A stretch of 64,000 bases of DNA from Hanleya hanleyi (GCA_036873755.1 JAVTVY010025208.1:38154-102153); one strand, 5' to 3'; positions 1-11,580 are shown, counted from the first letter of the stretch. Numbers and translations are program-made. Notes: generated from the sequence alone by a model not told the origin.

Positions 1-444
1 ATACCTAGACACTGAATATTACGTTATCTGCGTAGTCTATGAGTTAAAAACATTCCAGACTTGGTATACTATAGTCACTCAGGAAATAAATGTTGGAAGT
101 TGTTAGCGTGCGGTTCACTATTACACTGTGCAGATGTTGAATTAGTGGCTGTATACACGCGGTTAAGTTAGCATAAAGCACTACTGACTTATGTGTGCAG
201 AAAAAAAACTAACTAATCAGTTAGAGACGGAGTGTGGTTTCATCTGTCGAGGTTCTGAGTAGGATTTGGTAGTCTGGAAATTGTTCTCAACTGTGAATAA
301 GTGAACACATTTCATTCTGGCCTGAAGAACAACGCTCTCGTTTACCAATGGGTAATACATGACAATCGAAGCAAGAACAGTTCTCTTCGGTGCATGGCTG
401 AGATACAATTTATCAATGGAATTCGTTTTAGTTTTTGCGATCTA
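1..444 (+). repeat. R unit copy 1, truncated at window edge
   Basis: This stretch matches 26390-26909 closely (for example the segment around 300-420 against 26760-26890) and, in its first 50 bases, 47375-47400. It is the middle part of the R repeat. It stops at 442-444 where the 11-kb TIR element is inserted, and the same repeat resumes at 11581. No intact gene is visible. The first bases can be read as a short peptide shared with two other copies (LDTEYYVI), which may be the end of a decayed exon. Confidence 0.75.
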
Positions 445-468
445 CAGTACCGACCAGATTAAAGGTTC

Positions 469-770
469 GCCTAACGGACTCATCTAACGGACTAACGCGC
501 TTCAAATTAATGCGCTCAGTGGGAGGCCTAGCACGCTCCCAAACGCACTCGAAAATTCCTAACGGTCTGCTAACGTTCTCTTTATTCTACGTAACGAACT
601 CGGACAATAGGCAGGTCGAGCAGCTGCCAGACGGGACAGCGGGGGTCAGTAACGTGTTCTTTGTTCAACGTAACGCCCTCGGAGAAATTGACATGCTGGT
701 TATACTAACGTGCGCTTTGTCCGACCTAACGCACTCGCGGGACGAATATGATCAGCCAAATAACTGAGGC
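469..770 (+). repeat. Left subterminal motif array (TAACG..CTC)
   Basis: The motif CTAACG(G/C)(A/G)CTC recurs about ten times in 300 bp, at irregular spacing, just inside the left TIR of the 11-kb element. The same motif occurs in reverse and mixed orientation just inside the right TIR (11340-11554). Paired subterminal arrays of this kind often hold transposase-binding sites; that role is inferred. The 110-residue reading frame over this array has a repeat-derived composition and I do not regard it as a gene. Confidence 0.7.
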
Positions 771-2240
771 ATATATCTATGTAAACTGGAAAATAGGAAA
801 TGATATAATTAATTAGTTTGACATCTTCGTTTCAATGGCGATGACAAGCTAATACATTTGATTGCATCGACACTAAAAATAATTGCCCCCGAACTAGAAT
901 TACTGATAGTATCCGAAACATCAAGATATATCTTATAGTGTCGGGTTTGTCCATATTCGTTCTGCGAGCGCGTTACGTTGGACAAAGAGCACGTTAGTGT
1001 AATAGTGACGACGATTATCCTAGAGCGTTAGGTTGAACAAAGAGCACGTTAATAACGCATGTGGCTTGTCAAAGTGAACTAAAAATAATGTCTCGGTACA
1101 CAATGTCAATTTTTATATGTTTCTCTTGAGAAAAATATGTCATCCCGGAGTTGCAAATAAAGAAAAAAATATGCTAGTTAGGTTATTAGATAGTAGCCGG
1201 ACATTATCGGTTATTATTCCCTTTTATGCAGAGCTTATCAGCTACAGCTATACTCGGTCTGCCATTTACACGATGACAGTTTACCTATATTTTCTCAAAC
1301 CTGATCTCCTCGTATCCATGTATCTTGCGCAGATTTATGAATGAATGATTTTGATCCTTCCTAAAATACGGTCATAACAGATGATAGGTATGACCTAACA
1401 AGGCGATCAGAGTCCTAGCCAAACCCGAGTGTCGGATGGGCTCAGATAATTTTGCAAGATCATTACCATTGTTTCTGATGAGGTAAAATAGATGCGGCCC
1501 ATGTATATTGAAAAGATTTTCGCCATTTCATATTAATAGTAGCCACAGCTGTTCCTTAGTTCCCTCCCCCTGCCTCCCCCCCCCCCACACCAGATAGGTC
1601 TGAAGGGAGTGAATATGATACTTATCACTGAAGGTGGACAGATGAAATATAAAGGGGAAAATGGACGGATCGAGAAATTGTCACGATACTAGACCTGACA
1701 GCGGGGGTCATTAATGTGCTCCTTGTTAAACATAACGCACTCGGACAAACTGGCATGCGGGTTATTGTAACGTGCAATTTATTTGACATAGCGCCATCGC
1801 AGAATGTTGGCAGGCGAATCATTGCGGCATGCTAGAATTAATTAGTTCGTTGTCCTCGTTTCAATAAAGATGATACGCAAATAAATTCGATTACAGTCGA
1901 AACTGAATATAAATCCAGTCGAACTGGAGTTACTGGTAGCATCCGATACATGAATATCTCATCATGCCGAGTTTGTCTATATATTCGTTCTGCCGGTGTG
2001 TTACTTTGGGCAAAGGGCAAGATAGTGTAATCATCACAATACTCATTCGAGAGCGCTAGGTTGAACAAAGAAAAGACTAATAACCTAAAATTATTTGACA
2101 GAGTGAACGGAAACAATGCTCCAGGGAACAAGGACTATTTTCGGTTGGGAAAATATGCCGTACATGAGTTGCAAATAAAACAAAAAATATCCTGGCTATG
2201 TTATTAGATACGAGCCGGACATTATCGGCATATCCAGAGT
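610..2240 (+). repeat. Diverged direct duplication, period about 1,050 bp
   Basis: The segment about 630-1220 is repeated at about 1690-2235. Matching landmarks are the 'gacagcgggggtca' block (638 and 1696), the 'gtttcaat..gatga' block (829 and 1858) and the 'gagttgcaaataaa' block (1147 and 2166). The copies differ by many substitutions, so the duplication is old. Both contain the TAACG/GTTCAAC motif pairs seen at the element ends. No credible gene lies in the stretch. Confidence 0.7.
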
Positions 2241-2304
2241 TATGCAGCTATGACGAGGACTAAAGAGAGTGTCCGATGAAGCAATGCAGAATATAAAGGA
2301 ATCG

Positions 2305-2960
2305 TCTACTAGCTAAGTTGAGAAGTTACGCAATTAGGTGAGAAAAGAAGAAAGCGTTTATTGATGGAGTTTCGCTGACAAAGAGGGGAAAATTGCTGAC
2401 AAAGTTGAACAGTTACGATTTCAGGAAAGACACACTGCGAACAAAATTGTGTTGAAATCATTTTAGCACCAGAATTGAATTGAAAATAACACAATTTGGG
2501 TTACAATCAACACCGATGTGTGTTAACTCAACTAGATTTTGTGTTGATATATGGAATTCAGCACAAAACATTTTGTGTTGAAGCCATTTTAGCACAATAT
2601 TTTGTTAAAACAACACAATTATTTTCTCAGTGCAGGTCTATAGAATTTACGCTGTCAGAAAAAAGAGAGACCGATATAGCTGGAGTTACACAGTTACGCT
2701 GAGAAAAGATAAAGGACCTTACGAAGTTACGCACTTACCCTTGAATGAAATAAACTCGCCCATCACTGGAGTTACACAGTTACATGTAAGCTGAGAGAAA
2801 AAAGTAAAATTCACCGAAGTTACGCAATTACGCTCTCAAGAAAGAGATGCCTATAGCTGGAGTTACGCAGTTACAGTGAGCAGAAGAGAAAGGATCTCTC
2901 GCAGTTAGACAATTACACTGAGCAAAAATAAAAGCTTCACTCGCCAATCTGTTTGTTAGA
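2305..2960 (+). repeat. Degenerate minisatellite (GGAGTTACGCAGTTAC)
   Basis: A loosely conserved unit of roughly 60-80 bp, with the core GGAGTTAC(G/A)CAGTTACGCTGAG followed by a purine-rich run, recurs around 2320, 2400, 2680, 2768, 2815, 2857 and 2905. The array is split by the MITE at 2433-2632, so that MITE inserted into it later. No gene is supported. Confidence 0.6.
2433..2632. mobile_element. 200-bp MITE
   Basis: The ends are imperfect inverted repeats (CACTGCGAACAAAATTGTG at the left; the reverse complement of the right end begins CACTGAGAAAATAATTGTG). Further inward both arms share TTGTGTTGAA..CATTTTAGCAC in inverted orientation, so most of the element folds back on itself. It has no coding capacity. 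CA lies at both borders, but two bases are too few to prove a target duplication. The family is not assigned. Confidence 0.65.
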
Positions 2961-3242
2961 ATTTTGGTTACGCGGGTTGAATTTCATCGATATTGAGAAG
3001 TAAATTTTGATTATCAACGAGAATCGATCCCAGGGCCCTTCGAATGTGTATGTTTTGTATGTAATGACTATGCGTTGTCATAACGTACTATGAATCCAAA
3101 AACCAACTGAACGAAATGAAATCAATTGTAACAGTGCTAGCCTGGTAACTGACATGTGGAACAAGATAAGAAACGACAAAGAATTGTTTGATTTTTCTCG
3201 CATCTTTAAACCGACGGAGAAATACATCTGGCTCTGAATCCA

Positions 3243-3943
3243 GGGCATTTCCCCCAGTGGACATTTTTCCCATCGGACATATAAAAACGATATATGGATT
3301 TCCACATATGTTTTACGATAAATGAGTCAAATAGTGATAATATGTTATACATATACACAGTATATAGCAGTATTATATTATATAGTCATATAGCACATTT
3401 TAAAACAACATATCACATATTTTTACAATAAGTTTTAAAAAATAACATAATATTCATATACATAGTATATATTTTAACATTTTAAGAAAATATTACATCA
3501 CATAGTGGTAAAATAAAAGATGTATTTTTAAACAATATAATTTTGTTCTATTTTTTACCTGTTTTCACTGCAGTTCAGTTTTATGTTCATCAAATGGCTT
3601 CATGACACCGACCTACGAACGGATAATGTTACGCTATATACCATGTATACATCTTTTATATTGTTTTAAAATGTGCTATTAGATTGTATAATACTGATAT
3701 ACACTGTGGCTATGTATAATATCTTATCACATTTGTGACTCATTTATCGTAAAACATATGTGGAAATCGTTATATCCTTATCTACAGAAAAAAATGGTGT
3801 TATTGCCAAATTATTTGAAAACCATGTTCAAAATAACCTAAAAATATAGGATGGGGGAAATGTCCACTGGGGAAAATGCCCACTGGGGGAATGTCCATGG
3901 GGGAAATGTCCACTGGGGGAAATGTCCACTGGCGGAAATGTCC
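3243..3943. mobile_element. Foldback element 1, about 0.7 kb
   Basis: Two AT-rich arms (about 3243-3540 and 3640-3943) are inverted copies of each other. The pairing is easily seen at 3300-3330 against 3745-3770 (both contain the string acatatgttttacgataaat or its complement). Both ends carry the motif GTCCACTGGGGGAAAT; at the right end it is tandemly repeated five or six times (3845-3943). The short middle (3560-3640) is unique. No protein is encoded. The element sits inside the 11-kb TIR element. Confidence 0.7.
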
Positions 3944-5153
3944 GTACACCGACTGCACTGAGATATCTTATCTTTGCTGAAGTTTGAAGGAGATTAGACT
4001 TAAAGAATAGCTCTGTGAATGTTCCAACGAATGTTCACTTGAAACATCAACTGAATCTCATTTGCATACTACATGTATGCCTACATATCGTATTTACATT
4101 TCAAACTCCGGTATCTCTGAAACCGCGCGGAATATCTACATAGGATAAACAGAACTTAACTGAGAATCATGAGCACCTTTTTTCTCTCTTGAAAGTGACC
4201 CCAGATCATTTGGATCATAATCAGCTACTAACTATAAAAATTTTACCGTTACCGTTTTGTGTTGCTCTATTAATAACAGAAAGTGACTAAAATTAGCGAA
4301 AACAGCGTGAATGTCGAGCTGGATAAGAAATATATGTTAAAACGAAGCCCGACCGCCAAGTACAGCGGCAGAAACAGAAATAGGATCCGACATATCGATA
4401 ACATAAGTCCATGACATTATCCCCTAAGACTGTTTACGCAGTCACTGTTTCCCCACCGACATTTTTCCCCACGACAGTATCCCCACACGACATTTTCCCC
4501 ACCCTAATATTATGTGCTGTAATAATTCGATCTGCTGACAATCACAGTCGCGGTCTGCCGACAATCACAGTCGCACTTATTTCTCCACCTTGAATTTTTT
4601 TAAAGTTGGGACGTTGGAGAGTTCCATGAATTCATGGGAGATTACTTTTTAGTTGATCATCGGAAGAGCAGCAGCAAGATGACAATTGTATGAAGAGATG
4701 TTCATATCCACCCCCACTTTCTCGGGGTGTTCTGACGATTTAGACAGACCTGAACTTTCAAACAGTACATTATCACAATAAATCTACTCAAAAGTATTGA
4801 TTACCCACTGTATAGTCACAAACTATAGATAGCCTTGCCAGAAATTGACGAAATAACACTTGAATTCAAATTTTCTGTGGTCTGTACAGGCATACATAAG
4901 ACCATGCCAAGAAATAAATAACAGACAGAAAACAGAACATAACAACAATAATATCGTAATATTATATATTGATAATATATTCTTATTTATCATGCCTGAA
5001 AACAAGGCACGTTTGCCAACATCTATCGATGTTCAGCTAAAAAGTAATCTCCCTTGAATTCCTAGAACTTTCCTACGTGCCATTCTCATGGCATCTGATT
5101 GTATATCCAATATTGTCATATATATATGGCAAGTCAAAATGCTTTTTATCCCG

Positions 5154-5634
5154 AATTTCCGATATCGGAAATGAAATTCTAATTTCCGATATCGGAAATT
5201 GCAATTCTGGAATTAGGATTTCCGATATCGGAAATTCAGTGACAATTTCCGATATCGGAAATAGAATTTCCCATATCGGTAATTCAATTTCCGATATCGG
5301 AAATAGAATTTCCCATATCGAAAATTGTCACTAAATTTCCGATATCGGAAATGAAAGCTCTGGAAGCTTTACAAAAACTAGAATTGCAATTTCCGATATC
5401 GGAAATTCAGTGACAATTTTCGATATCGGAAATTGAATTTCCGATATGGGGAATTGAATTTCTGATATCGGGAATTTTCTCCGAGTTTCCGATATCGGAA
5501 ATTGCAATTCTCGATATCGAAAATTCAATTTCCGATATCGGGAAGGACATGAATTTCCGATATCGAAAATTTCAATTCCGATATCGGAAATTTCAATTCC
5601 TATATCAGGAATTCAATTTCCGATATCGGAAATT
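5154..5634. repeat. Satellite of a 16-bp perfect palindrome
   Basis: About 19 units of TTTCCGATATCGGAAA, or close variants, occur in 480 bp. They are separated by short spacers such as TTG, TTCAG or GAAT, giving a period of 19-30 bp. Roughly half the units are perfect palindromes; the others differ by one to three bases, often still symmetrically. The array can be read equally on both strands. Short reading frames through it only translate the repeat. Confidence 0.9.
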
Positions 5635-6271
5635 CTTGAATAAAAGACACTTTGGCTTGCCTATTTCTACGCTCTGGTGTCAAAGTGGGGCAAATTGCGG
5701 CGCGCGGCTGTTCTGCGCATGGCTCTAGCCCAGTCAACATCCACCGTTACTAAATGATTACCGAATGGGGCCGATGATTTCCGAAAAAGGTCAGCGTAAC
5801 TTCGGCGAGCCAATCAACATAGGCGTTGTATATCGACGTATTTCTCGTCCACCTCCTTCATTGATTGTTTTTATTACTTGCTTGCACATGAATACATAAT
5901 AATATATAACCCGCTGAAGTTCAGATGAGTAATTTTGGCTGAGTAATTTTTCGATATTATATTTTGTGTTGACTTTGATCTGTATTGTGTTACCCTCCCT
6001 CACTGAGTTCAAAAGACCCGCGACATGAAACAGATATTCGAAACACACGGCCATTATATGATTTTCTGAAAGACGCACGCTTGTTGATTGCCTGGTCACA
6101 TCTGTCACACGCTTGATCCATTTTCCAGGGTCATTATCAATTCATGCTTACAATAGCTCTCAGTGTGAATCAGAATGCTAGCCCTTTAAATGTTATTTAC
6201 AATATCTCCACGCGGTGATCAGCTGTGATGACGTAGTCAGCCGGAAAATATAACACGCTCTCTCATTGGTT

Positions 6272-7145
6272 TTCTTTTCATTTCAATCTTTATTTAACGT
6301 CGAAATGGTTATTACAGATAACATTAGCTACAAAAGCTATTGGTCCGACCAACATATGTGTATATGTATATATATATATTTAAAAGAGTATGAAAGCATT
6401 ATTGCATAACGCAGATAAAACGGACTAATTAACTGAAAAAAAGGACCGCAACACAACAGGAATACCACAAGATTCCTATTTACAAGGTAGTAAAACTAGG
6501 ATAGGAATAATTAATTAGAAATGTTGTATCTGCAAAAAATAACAAGAACAGCTTGAACCTTTTCACTTGCTAATTATTCGTTTAAAACATTTAAAATTGT
6601 CCTCATTTCTAATACCCGAGGGGAGATCATTCCAGATTTTGGCACCCGTGTATCCAAAACTTCTTTTGCCATGATTTTTCCCCTTGACTCGGGGTACCGA
6701 TAGGATACTAGACTCTCCCCTCAGACCATATGAACTGTTTCGTCTAATAAAAAATTGTCTTGCAGATATCCCGGAGACATGTTGTTTAAGATCTGAAAAA
6801 CTTCCATAGCTAAGAGATGTGTCCTTCTTAAGTGAAATGTTGGGATACCTGCTTTTTGTAATAAAATATCGTAGCTGCTAATAAAATCTTTAAAAACGAA
6901 TCTCATGGCTCTTTCTTGAATTTTTTCATGTTCTTGGTGCTTGTTAAGCTGGTAAAATGCCACACAGTGGGATAATAGTTAAAACAGCAGAGTATAAAAC
7001 TTTTGAAAACTGCAAGTCTTTTGAGCTGACTGCCAGAGTGTTGTCATCGGCATAATTATAAATATCACGGTTTTGTATAACATGAAAAATATCGTTAATG
7101 AATATGTTAAGAAGAAGTGGGCCCAAAATGGCTTGGCGGAAAAGA
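6272..7145 (-). pseudogene. L2/CR1-type non-LTR retrotransposon, 3' fragment
   Basis: On the minus strand the peptide ILGPLLLNIFINDIF...YNYADDNTLAVSS is a reverse transcriptase segment with the YADD catalytic motif. After a deletion it is followed by KIQERAMRFVFKDFISSYD...LLQKAGIPTFHLRRTHLLAMEVFQILNNMSP, the typical downstream region of L2/CR1-like polymerases. The coding order runs from about 7145 down to 6570, and the 3' end of the element is probably near 6272. Frame changes and the internal deletion make it a pseudogene. It lies inside foldback element 2. Confidence 0.8.
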
Positions 7146-7415
7146 CGCAATGCTGCTGCGCGCCAGGCATTTGCATAGGGGTGAAGTCAGAGTCTGTTTA
7201 CCAACGGATTGGAGGTTACAAACTCGGACGTTGGGAGAATGCTACGTGCCTACTTAAAAAAAATCAAGGTGGAGAAATGACCGCGACAGTGATTGTCGAC
7301 AGGATCGAATTATTACAGCACGTGATATTAGGGTGGGGGGAACCTCATACTGTCGTGGGGGAAAATGTCGTTGAGGAAACTGTCGCTGGGGAAACTGTCG
7401 TCGGCGGATAATGTC

Positions 7416-8200
7416 GGTATTCCTTCACAAATATTACAGTGTGGATGGAAAACCGTCAGACAACCGATCCCAGGCAGTTTTGTCAAGTCCCTATTACTGC
7501 AAGAAACGAACTTTTTAGTCCATAACAGAATAGTGGATGAAACCCGTCGCTTTTTTGTTTAGTGTATCGTGTATTGCCCCCATTTACTGACAGTTTGTGT
7601 CCAATTTTAATATCACCCATGAATCAAATTTACAATTTGGTAAACTGTGATATACTCAATGTCATTTTAAATAAAATTGAATATTGACAGAGTACATGAG
7701 TATTTTATCGATGAAAGTGGACAAATGTAAAGAAACGAATATAAAATGTAACATCCTAAAGAGCACATCGATCGTCATCTCAGCAAATCTGAACACAACT
7801 CTTAATAACTTTATCAACTTGTATTTATCAGTCTGTTATGTTCATTCATATATGTATTGAGTTCCAGGTTAAGGCCAAGGCTCCCTCGCCCAGTCCGGTT
7901 CTTGACTCTCCTTTTGTTCTTTGTACCTAACGCCCTCGGAATATATAATGAATAGCCAGTGGGTAGTGTAGTTGGCATGGTTGCAGTTTTCACATGACTA
8001 AAAAGTATTTGAGGCAGGTAGGTTGGACAGTCTATTTTCATATTTGCTTAAAAAAATCATTTATTATATTTTGTTATCAATGACACATTAAAAGGTAAAA
8101 AAATAATAAAATTTTGCAAAGTCTGAACATGTTGGACAGTCTATTTTCGTATAGTTTTTTTTAAATTAAGAAAAAATCAATTTGTTTTATTAAGGTCGTT
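7416..8200. other. No gene seen; short direct repeat
   Basis: AT-rich DNA with no convincing coding sequence. One short direct repeat is present: gttggacagtctattttc at about 8022 and again at about 8130. A single 'acctaacgccctcgg' at about 7926 matches the subterminal motif of the enclosing 11-kb element. Confidence 0.5.
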
Positions 8201-8735
8201 AGTTCTCTGTAAAGCCTTTGTCGGGAGGCACGCGAATGGGTACGAAATTGCAGGACAATTTCAGAATGCGGCATAGGTGTGAAATGATCAAAGGGTTAAA
8301 GTACACAGGAAAATATGACACTTCCACTGACATAGTCCATGAATAGGTTGTTTGTTGTATTATTCTCGGTAAACCCTTTGTCGTGAGGCACGCGAACAGG
8401 AGCGGATATGATAATTTCAGTGCATATGCGCAAAACTTCGAGTAAAGAACAAGAGAGGATATGAATTACATAGACCATGGAGTTATTTAACTCCATGCAC
8501 AGACTGCTATGATATGGAGAACGCTTTCTCAAATCTTTACTTTTCAGCGGGATTAAGAGTGTTCCATATAACTTATGCAAATTTCCACTCGAGAGAAGGA
8601 AATCATATTCCAAACGAGCCGCCATTACTCGAATAAGTATTCCCGTAAAAATTATTAACGACACTCTGAGAGAAACGAGACTAGAGTGCATCATGCCTGC
8701 AGTTTGTGTCGAGCGTCGTGATTGGCCAGCCTTCT
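8200..8735 (+). repeat. Repeat copy, partner at 10120-10385
   Basis: The block 8600-8735 (ccaaacgagccgccattact onward) is repeated at 10255-10380 with few changes, and 8262-8290 (cagaatgcgg..gtgtgaaatgatca) is repeated at 10141-10170. The second copy lacks about 200 bp in the middle. The two copies flank the SINE at 9640. I see no gene in either. Confidence 0.65.
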
Positions 8736-9048
8736 TTCTGTGCGCTCATCCCATTTGTGGGATAACAAGCTCGTCATCTTGCTCAGGTTTGATAGGGTCG
8801 AGGATAGTTCCCATGCACCACACTCAAGTGGGCTGTTATTTGATATTTGTTAGACTTTTCCCTGCAATTTTCACATGTTGTTGGGGCACTGTATTCACCC
8901 GTTCAACAATTTACGGGCTAGAAAAAACCTGTACGAAAATAACGAAACTGGCACCGACGCCATTCTTTGCTCCATAGTCAGGCATCTTACCCCTGAGCCA
9001 CGGAAGCAGCTGAAAGCAACCGTTGGATCTTTTTTTATATACCTAACA

Positions 9049-9110
9049 CAAACCTAACCCTAACCCGAACCCCAAAACCCCAAACCTAACCTTGACCCGT
9101 AACCAGTAAT
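9049..9110 (-). repeat. Degenerate telomere-like interstitial repeat
   Basis: The strand shown contains CCTAACCCTAACCCGAACCC followed by CCCCAAAACCCC and further CCTAACC words. This resembles the animal telomere repeat (TTAGGG on the other strand) but is short and impure. It is better regarded as an interstitial telomere-like patch than as a chromosome end. Confidence 0.45.
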
Positions 9111-9639
9111 ACTGATTTAACGCTAATTAGACGTTATCACGCTTAACAGCATTCAGTCACGTGATTTGATGAACTCACGTGATTTCATGGCCTAAAGCCA
9201 CGTGATTTCATGGCCAAGGCTACTTGATTTTGGTGCATGGGAACTATCCTTAACTATCCTTAATAATTGGGTAAGTTTTGATAAGAGGTATACCATAAAT
9301 CAGCGGTCAGTACATCTCGTTCTATATTTATGGCGTTTTTCACATTTACCCGTGTACAAGGAGGGGGGGGGGCTGCTTGTGACGTAATTTTTTACTTCAC
9401 ATTGCCTTGTGCTCTGTGGGGCGTGACTATCGTTAATCAACCAATTGGATGAAGCCCCGGGAGAATTTCTAGTACATGTACATTAGCAGACCAAACTGTA
9501 TTGTCTGAAACGATATTAGGCTTTTTAATTAACGTGAATTATGAGAAAGAAATGATACGTGCACGATATGATAAAAACTTCACTTTATCAGAAGAAATAT
9601 ATGCGTGTAACAAGAGCTTGTCACTACATAGACAGCACT

Positions 9640-9950
9640 GCGGTGGCCTAATGGTTAGAGCGTCGGTCTAGTAGGCGGGGAAGCATTGGGATCAATCCCA
9701 GGCCGGGTCATACCGAAGACTTGGAAAATGGAACTTGTTGCTTCCTCGCTTACTCTCAGCATTAAGAGGATAGAACAAGGACTGGTTCGCTCGATGTCAG
9801 TATAATGTGACTGAGTGGGGTGTCATGTCTGCCTACGGCGTGATATTTCAGTGGGACAGCACTATAAAATGGCAGCATTAGATCTGCTCTGTTACAAGTA
9901 GGTGCAAAAAAGTTTATATACACCGATACCAGAAAATTAAAAATGGAAGA
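9640..9950 (+). mobile_element. tRNA-derived SINE
   Basis: The head has tRNA-like RNA polymerase III promoter boxes: box A GTGGCCTAATGGTTAGAGCG (9643-9662) and a box-B-like GGGATCAATCCC (9688-9699). The body (GGACTGGTTCGCTCGATGTC, then gtataatgtgactgagtggggtg, then ggcgtgatatttcagtg..cagcactataaa) resembles abundant mollusc SINEs that I recognise from memory. The tRNA part cannot fold as a normal tRNA, so it is not a tRNA gene. The 3' end near 9950 is approximate. It would depend on a partner LINE for mobility. Confidence 0.75.
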
Positions 9951-10119
9951 ACAATCATTCAAGATCAAGTTGATTCGATATGTTTGCTCTGCTGAACACC
10001 ATGATCTAAAGATGGAAATATCAGCAAAGTTATGGACATAGCGCCAGGTCTTATCACTATCAGCATAATGGCGTTTACCCAGAATTACTCTAACATATTT
10101 TAGGGAATACATGCAAGAG

Positions 10120-10385
10120 AGAACCCGCCAGCAGTCCCTCCAGAATGCGGCGTCGGTGTGAAATGATCAGTGGTATAAACCAATGCTACAAAAACAAATC
10201 ACATGCCCGCCGACATAATCACCAAACATGTAGTTTCCACTCAAGAGAAGGAAAACATATTCCAAACGAGCCGCCATTACTTGAATAAGTATTCCAGCTA
10301 AAATTATTAACGACACTCTTGAGAGAAAGGAGACTAGAGCGCATCATGCCTGCAGCTTGTGTCGAGCGCCGTGATTGGCAAAAAC
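10120..10385 (+). repeat. Second copy of the 8200-8735 repeat
   Basis: This is a shortened copy of 8200-8735, colinear with it at both ends but missing the middle. It lies just downstream of the SINE. Confidence 0.65.
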
Positions 10386-11339
10386 AAAAAATTGTATTTT
10401 TTCCTATTTATTTCTCTGATTATTACTGTTTCAAATCAATTTTTTTTATGAAATTTAATAATTACCCGAAAAAAATCTTTCTCTTTTAAAATAATTGTTC
10501 CGTGCCAAATTGTTTGTACCACATTTGTTAAAATTCTCCTTTACATGTATTTCTCCGATATTTCCCAATGAAGATAGTTGTGGGCTGGTGTCCACTTCTC
10601 GAATAAGCCCATTGGGGTCTTGTCCATACGGGCGCCAAGTCTATTGAACTCCTGTCCTTAAGGGATCCTGTCCTGTGTCTCTTTATAGCGTTCTATAGCG
10701 TACTATTATGAGTGCCCATTATGAGTAAACTTATCAGTTACAACATAATATTAAGACTGAACCCACAAGAAACGTAGAGCGTAGTACATTGGTAAGAGCA
10801 AGTAGGTAGGAGGTTAAGTATGAGGAAATACAAACCATACAAATATGCCGTATATCGCTACCAAATATACGATAACAAGCGCCCTTATCCATTCTCATCC
10901 ATTTATTTTCAGAAAATAAACCACGCACCAAAAACATATCCTTGAATTATTTATTACATTTCTTGAAAATATGTCATATGGTGCACCATGATCACCATTT
11001 CTAAGTAAAAATACGCCACAACAATTTCGCCTCAACCAAGTACTTTTGATTACCTTAACTCCCACATAATGACATTGCCATAGGTATTTCAATGTTACCA
11101 CTAGTTGGGCTCAATATGACCTCAAGTACAAATGGATACTAAATTCACCAAGCAAAATCTAACCGGAAGGTAAGTTGATTACCTCAACATCCGACGGTCA
11201 AAATGAACGTTGATCGTCATTCGGTGAACTAAGAAAAAAATACAAAGTAACTGAATAGTTTGTAAGGTTAGGTTCATTTTCAAGTACAAATATACCGTAT
11301 ATATGCATTACTATGAAATAGGCGCTGTCGAGAAGGTGA
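10386..11339. other. No gene seen
   Basis: AT-rich DNA within the 11-kb element. The short reading frames here have no recognisable family and no supporting context. Confidence 0.5.
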
Positions 11340-11554
11340 CGGGTCGTTAAAAATTTCTAACGCAGCTATTGTTCAATGTAACGCGCTCGAAGATCCTACG
11401 AGACAGTTAAATTAGCGATCTAACGCACTCTTTGTTCACAGCTAACCTGCTTGTAACGCTCTCCTAACGCATTCTAAGGCCGCGTTAGCATGTTACTAAC
11501 GGGCATGCTGTGAATCGTAACGTGCTCAGACTTAAATCCCTAATGCGTTAGGTA
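11340..11554 (-). repeat. Right subterminal motif array of the 11-kb element
   Basis: TAACGC(A/G)CTC-type words recur about ten times here, next to the right TIR. They mirror the array at 469-770. Confidence 0.7.
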
Positions 11555-11580
11555 GAACCTTTAATCTGGTCGGTACTGTA

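Larger units (their letters stand above)
4411..7415. mobile_element. Foldback element 2, about 3 kb, related ends
   Basis: The segment 4411-4610 is the inverted copy of about 7235-7415. Both carry runs of the motif CGACA(G/T)TTTCCCC, then CACCCTAATAT, GTGCTGTAATAATTCGAT and GACAATCAC(A/T)GTCGC in matching order. The end motif GGGGAAA(A)TGTC resembles the ends of foldback element 1, so the two may be moved by related enzymes (inference). The interior holds the palindromic satellite (5154-5634) and an L2/CR1 fragment (6272-7145). No transposase is visible. Confidence 0.65.
445..11578. mobile_element. Giant 11.1-kb TIR DNA element with TA target duplication
   Basis: The left end at 445-468 and the right end at 11555-11578 are perfect inverted repeats of 24 bp beginning CAGTACCGACCAGATTAAAG. 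Both ends are flanked by TA (443-444 and 11579-11580). The empty site is visible in the paralogous repeat at about 26905-26915, where the flanks join directly with one TA. A TA duplication and a terminus starting CAGT are typical of the Tc1/mariner superfamily, but I find no transposase inside, so the element looks non-autonomous. Its ends carry dense TAACGCACTC-like motifs in opposite orientation. The interior is a nest of other elements: a MITE, two foldbacks, a palindromic satellite, an L2/CR1 fragment and a SINE. The superfamily assignment is inference; the structure is directly visible. Confidence 0.9.

Noticed and set aside
5077..5528. Reading frames of 65-85 codons with repeated ISDIGN or FPISEI peptides
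   Set aside because: They are translations of the palindromic satellite, present on both strands, with no independent coding signal.
5154..5634. CRISPR-like array
   Set aside because: The repeats are perfect palindromes with very short, similar spacers, no cas genes, and a eukaryotic setting.
9049..9110. Chromosome end
   Set aside because: The telomere-like words are few and impure and are embedded in other repeats.
9640..9715. tRNA gene
   Set aside because: Promoter boxes are present but the cloverleaf is not, and a SINE body follows.
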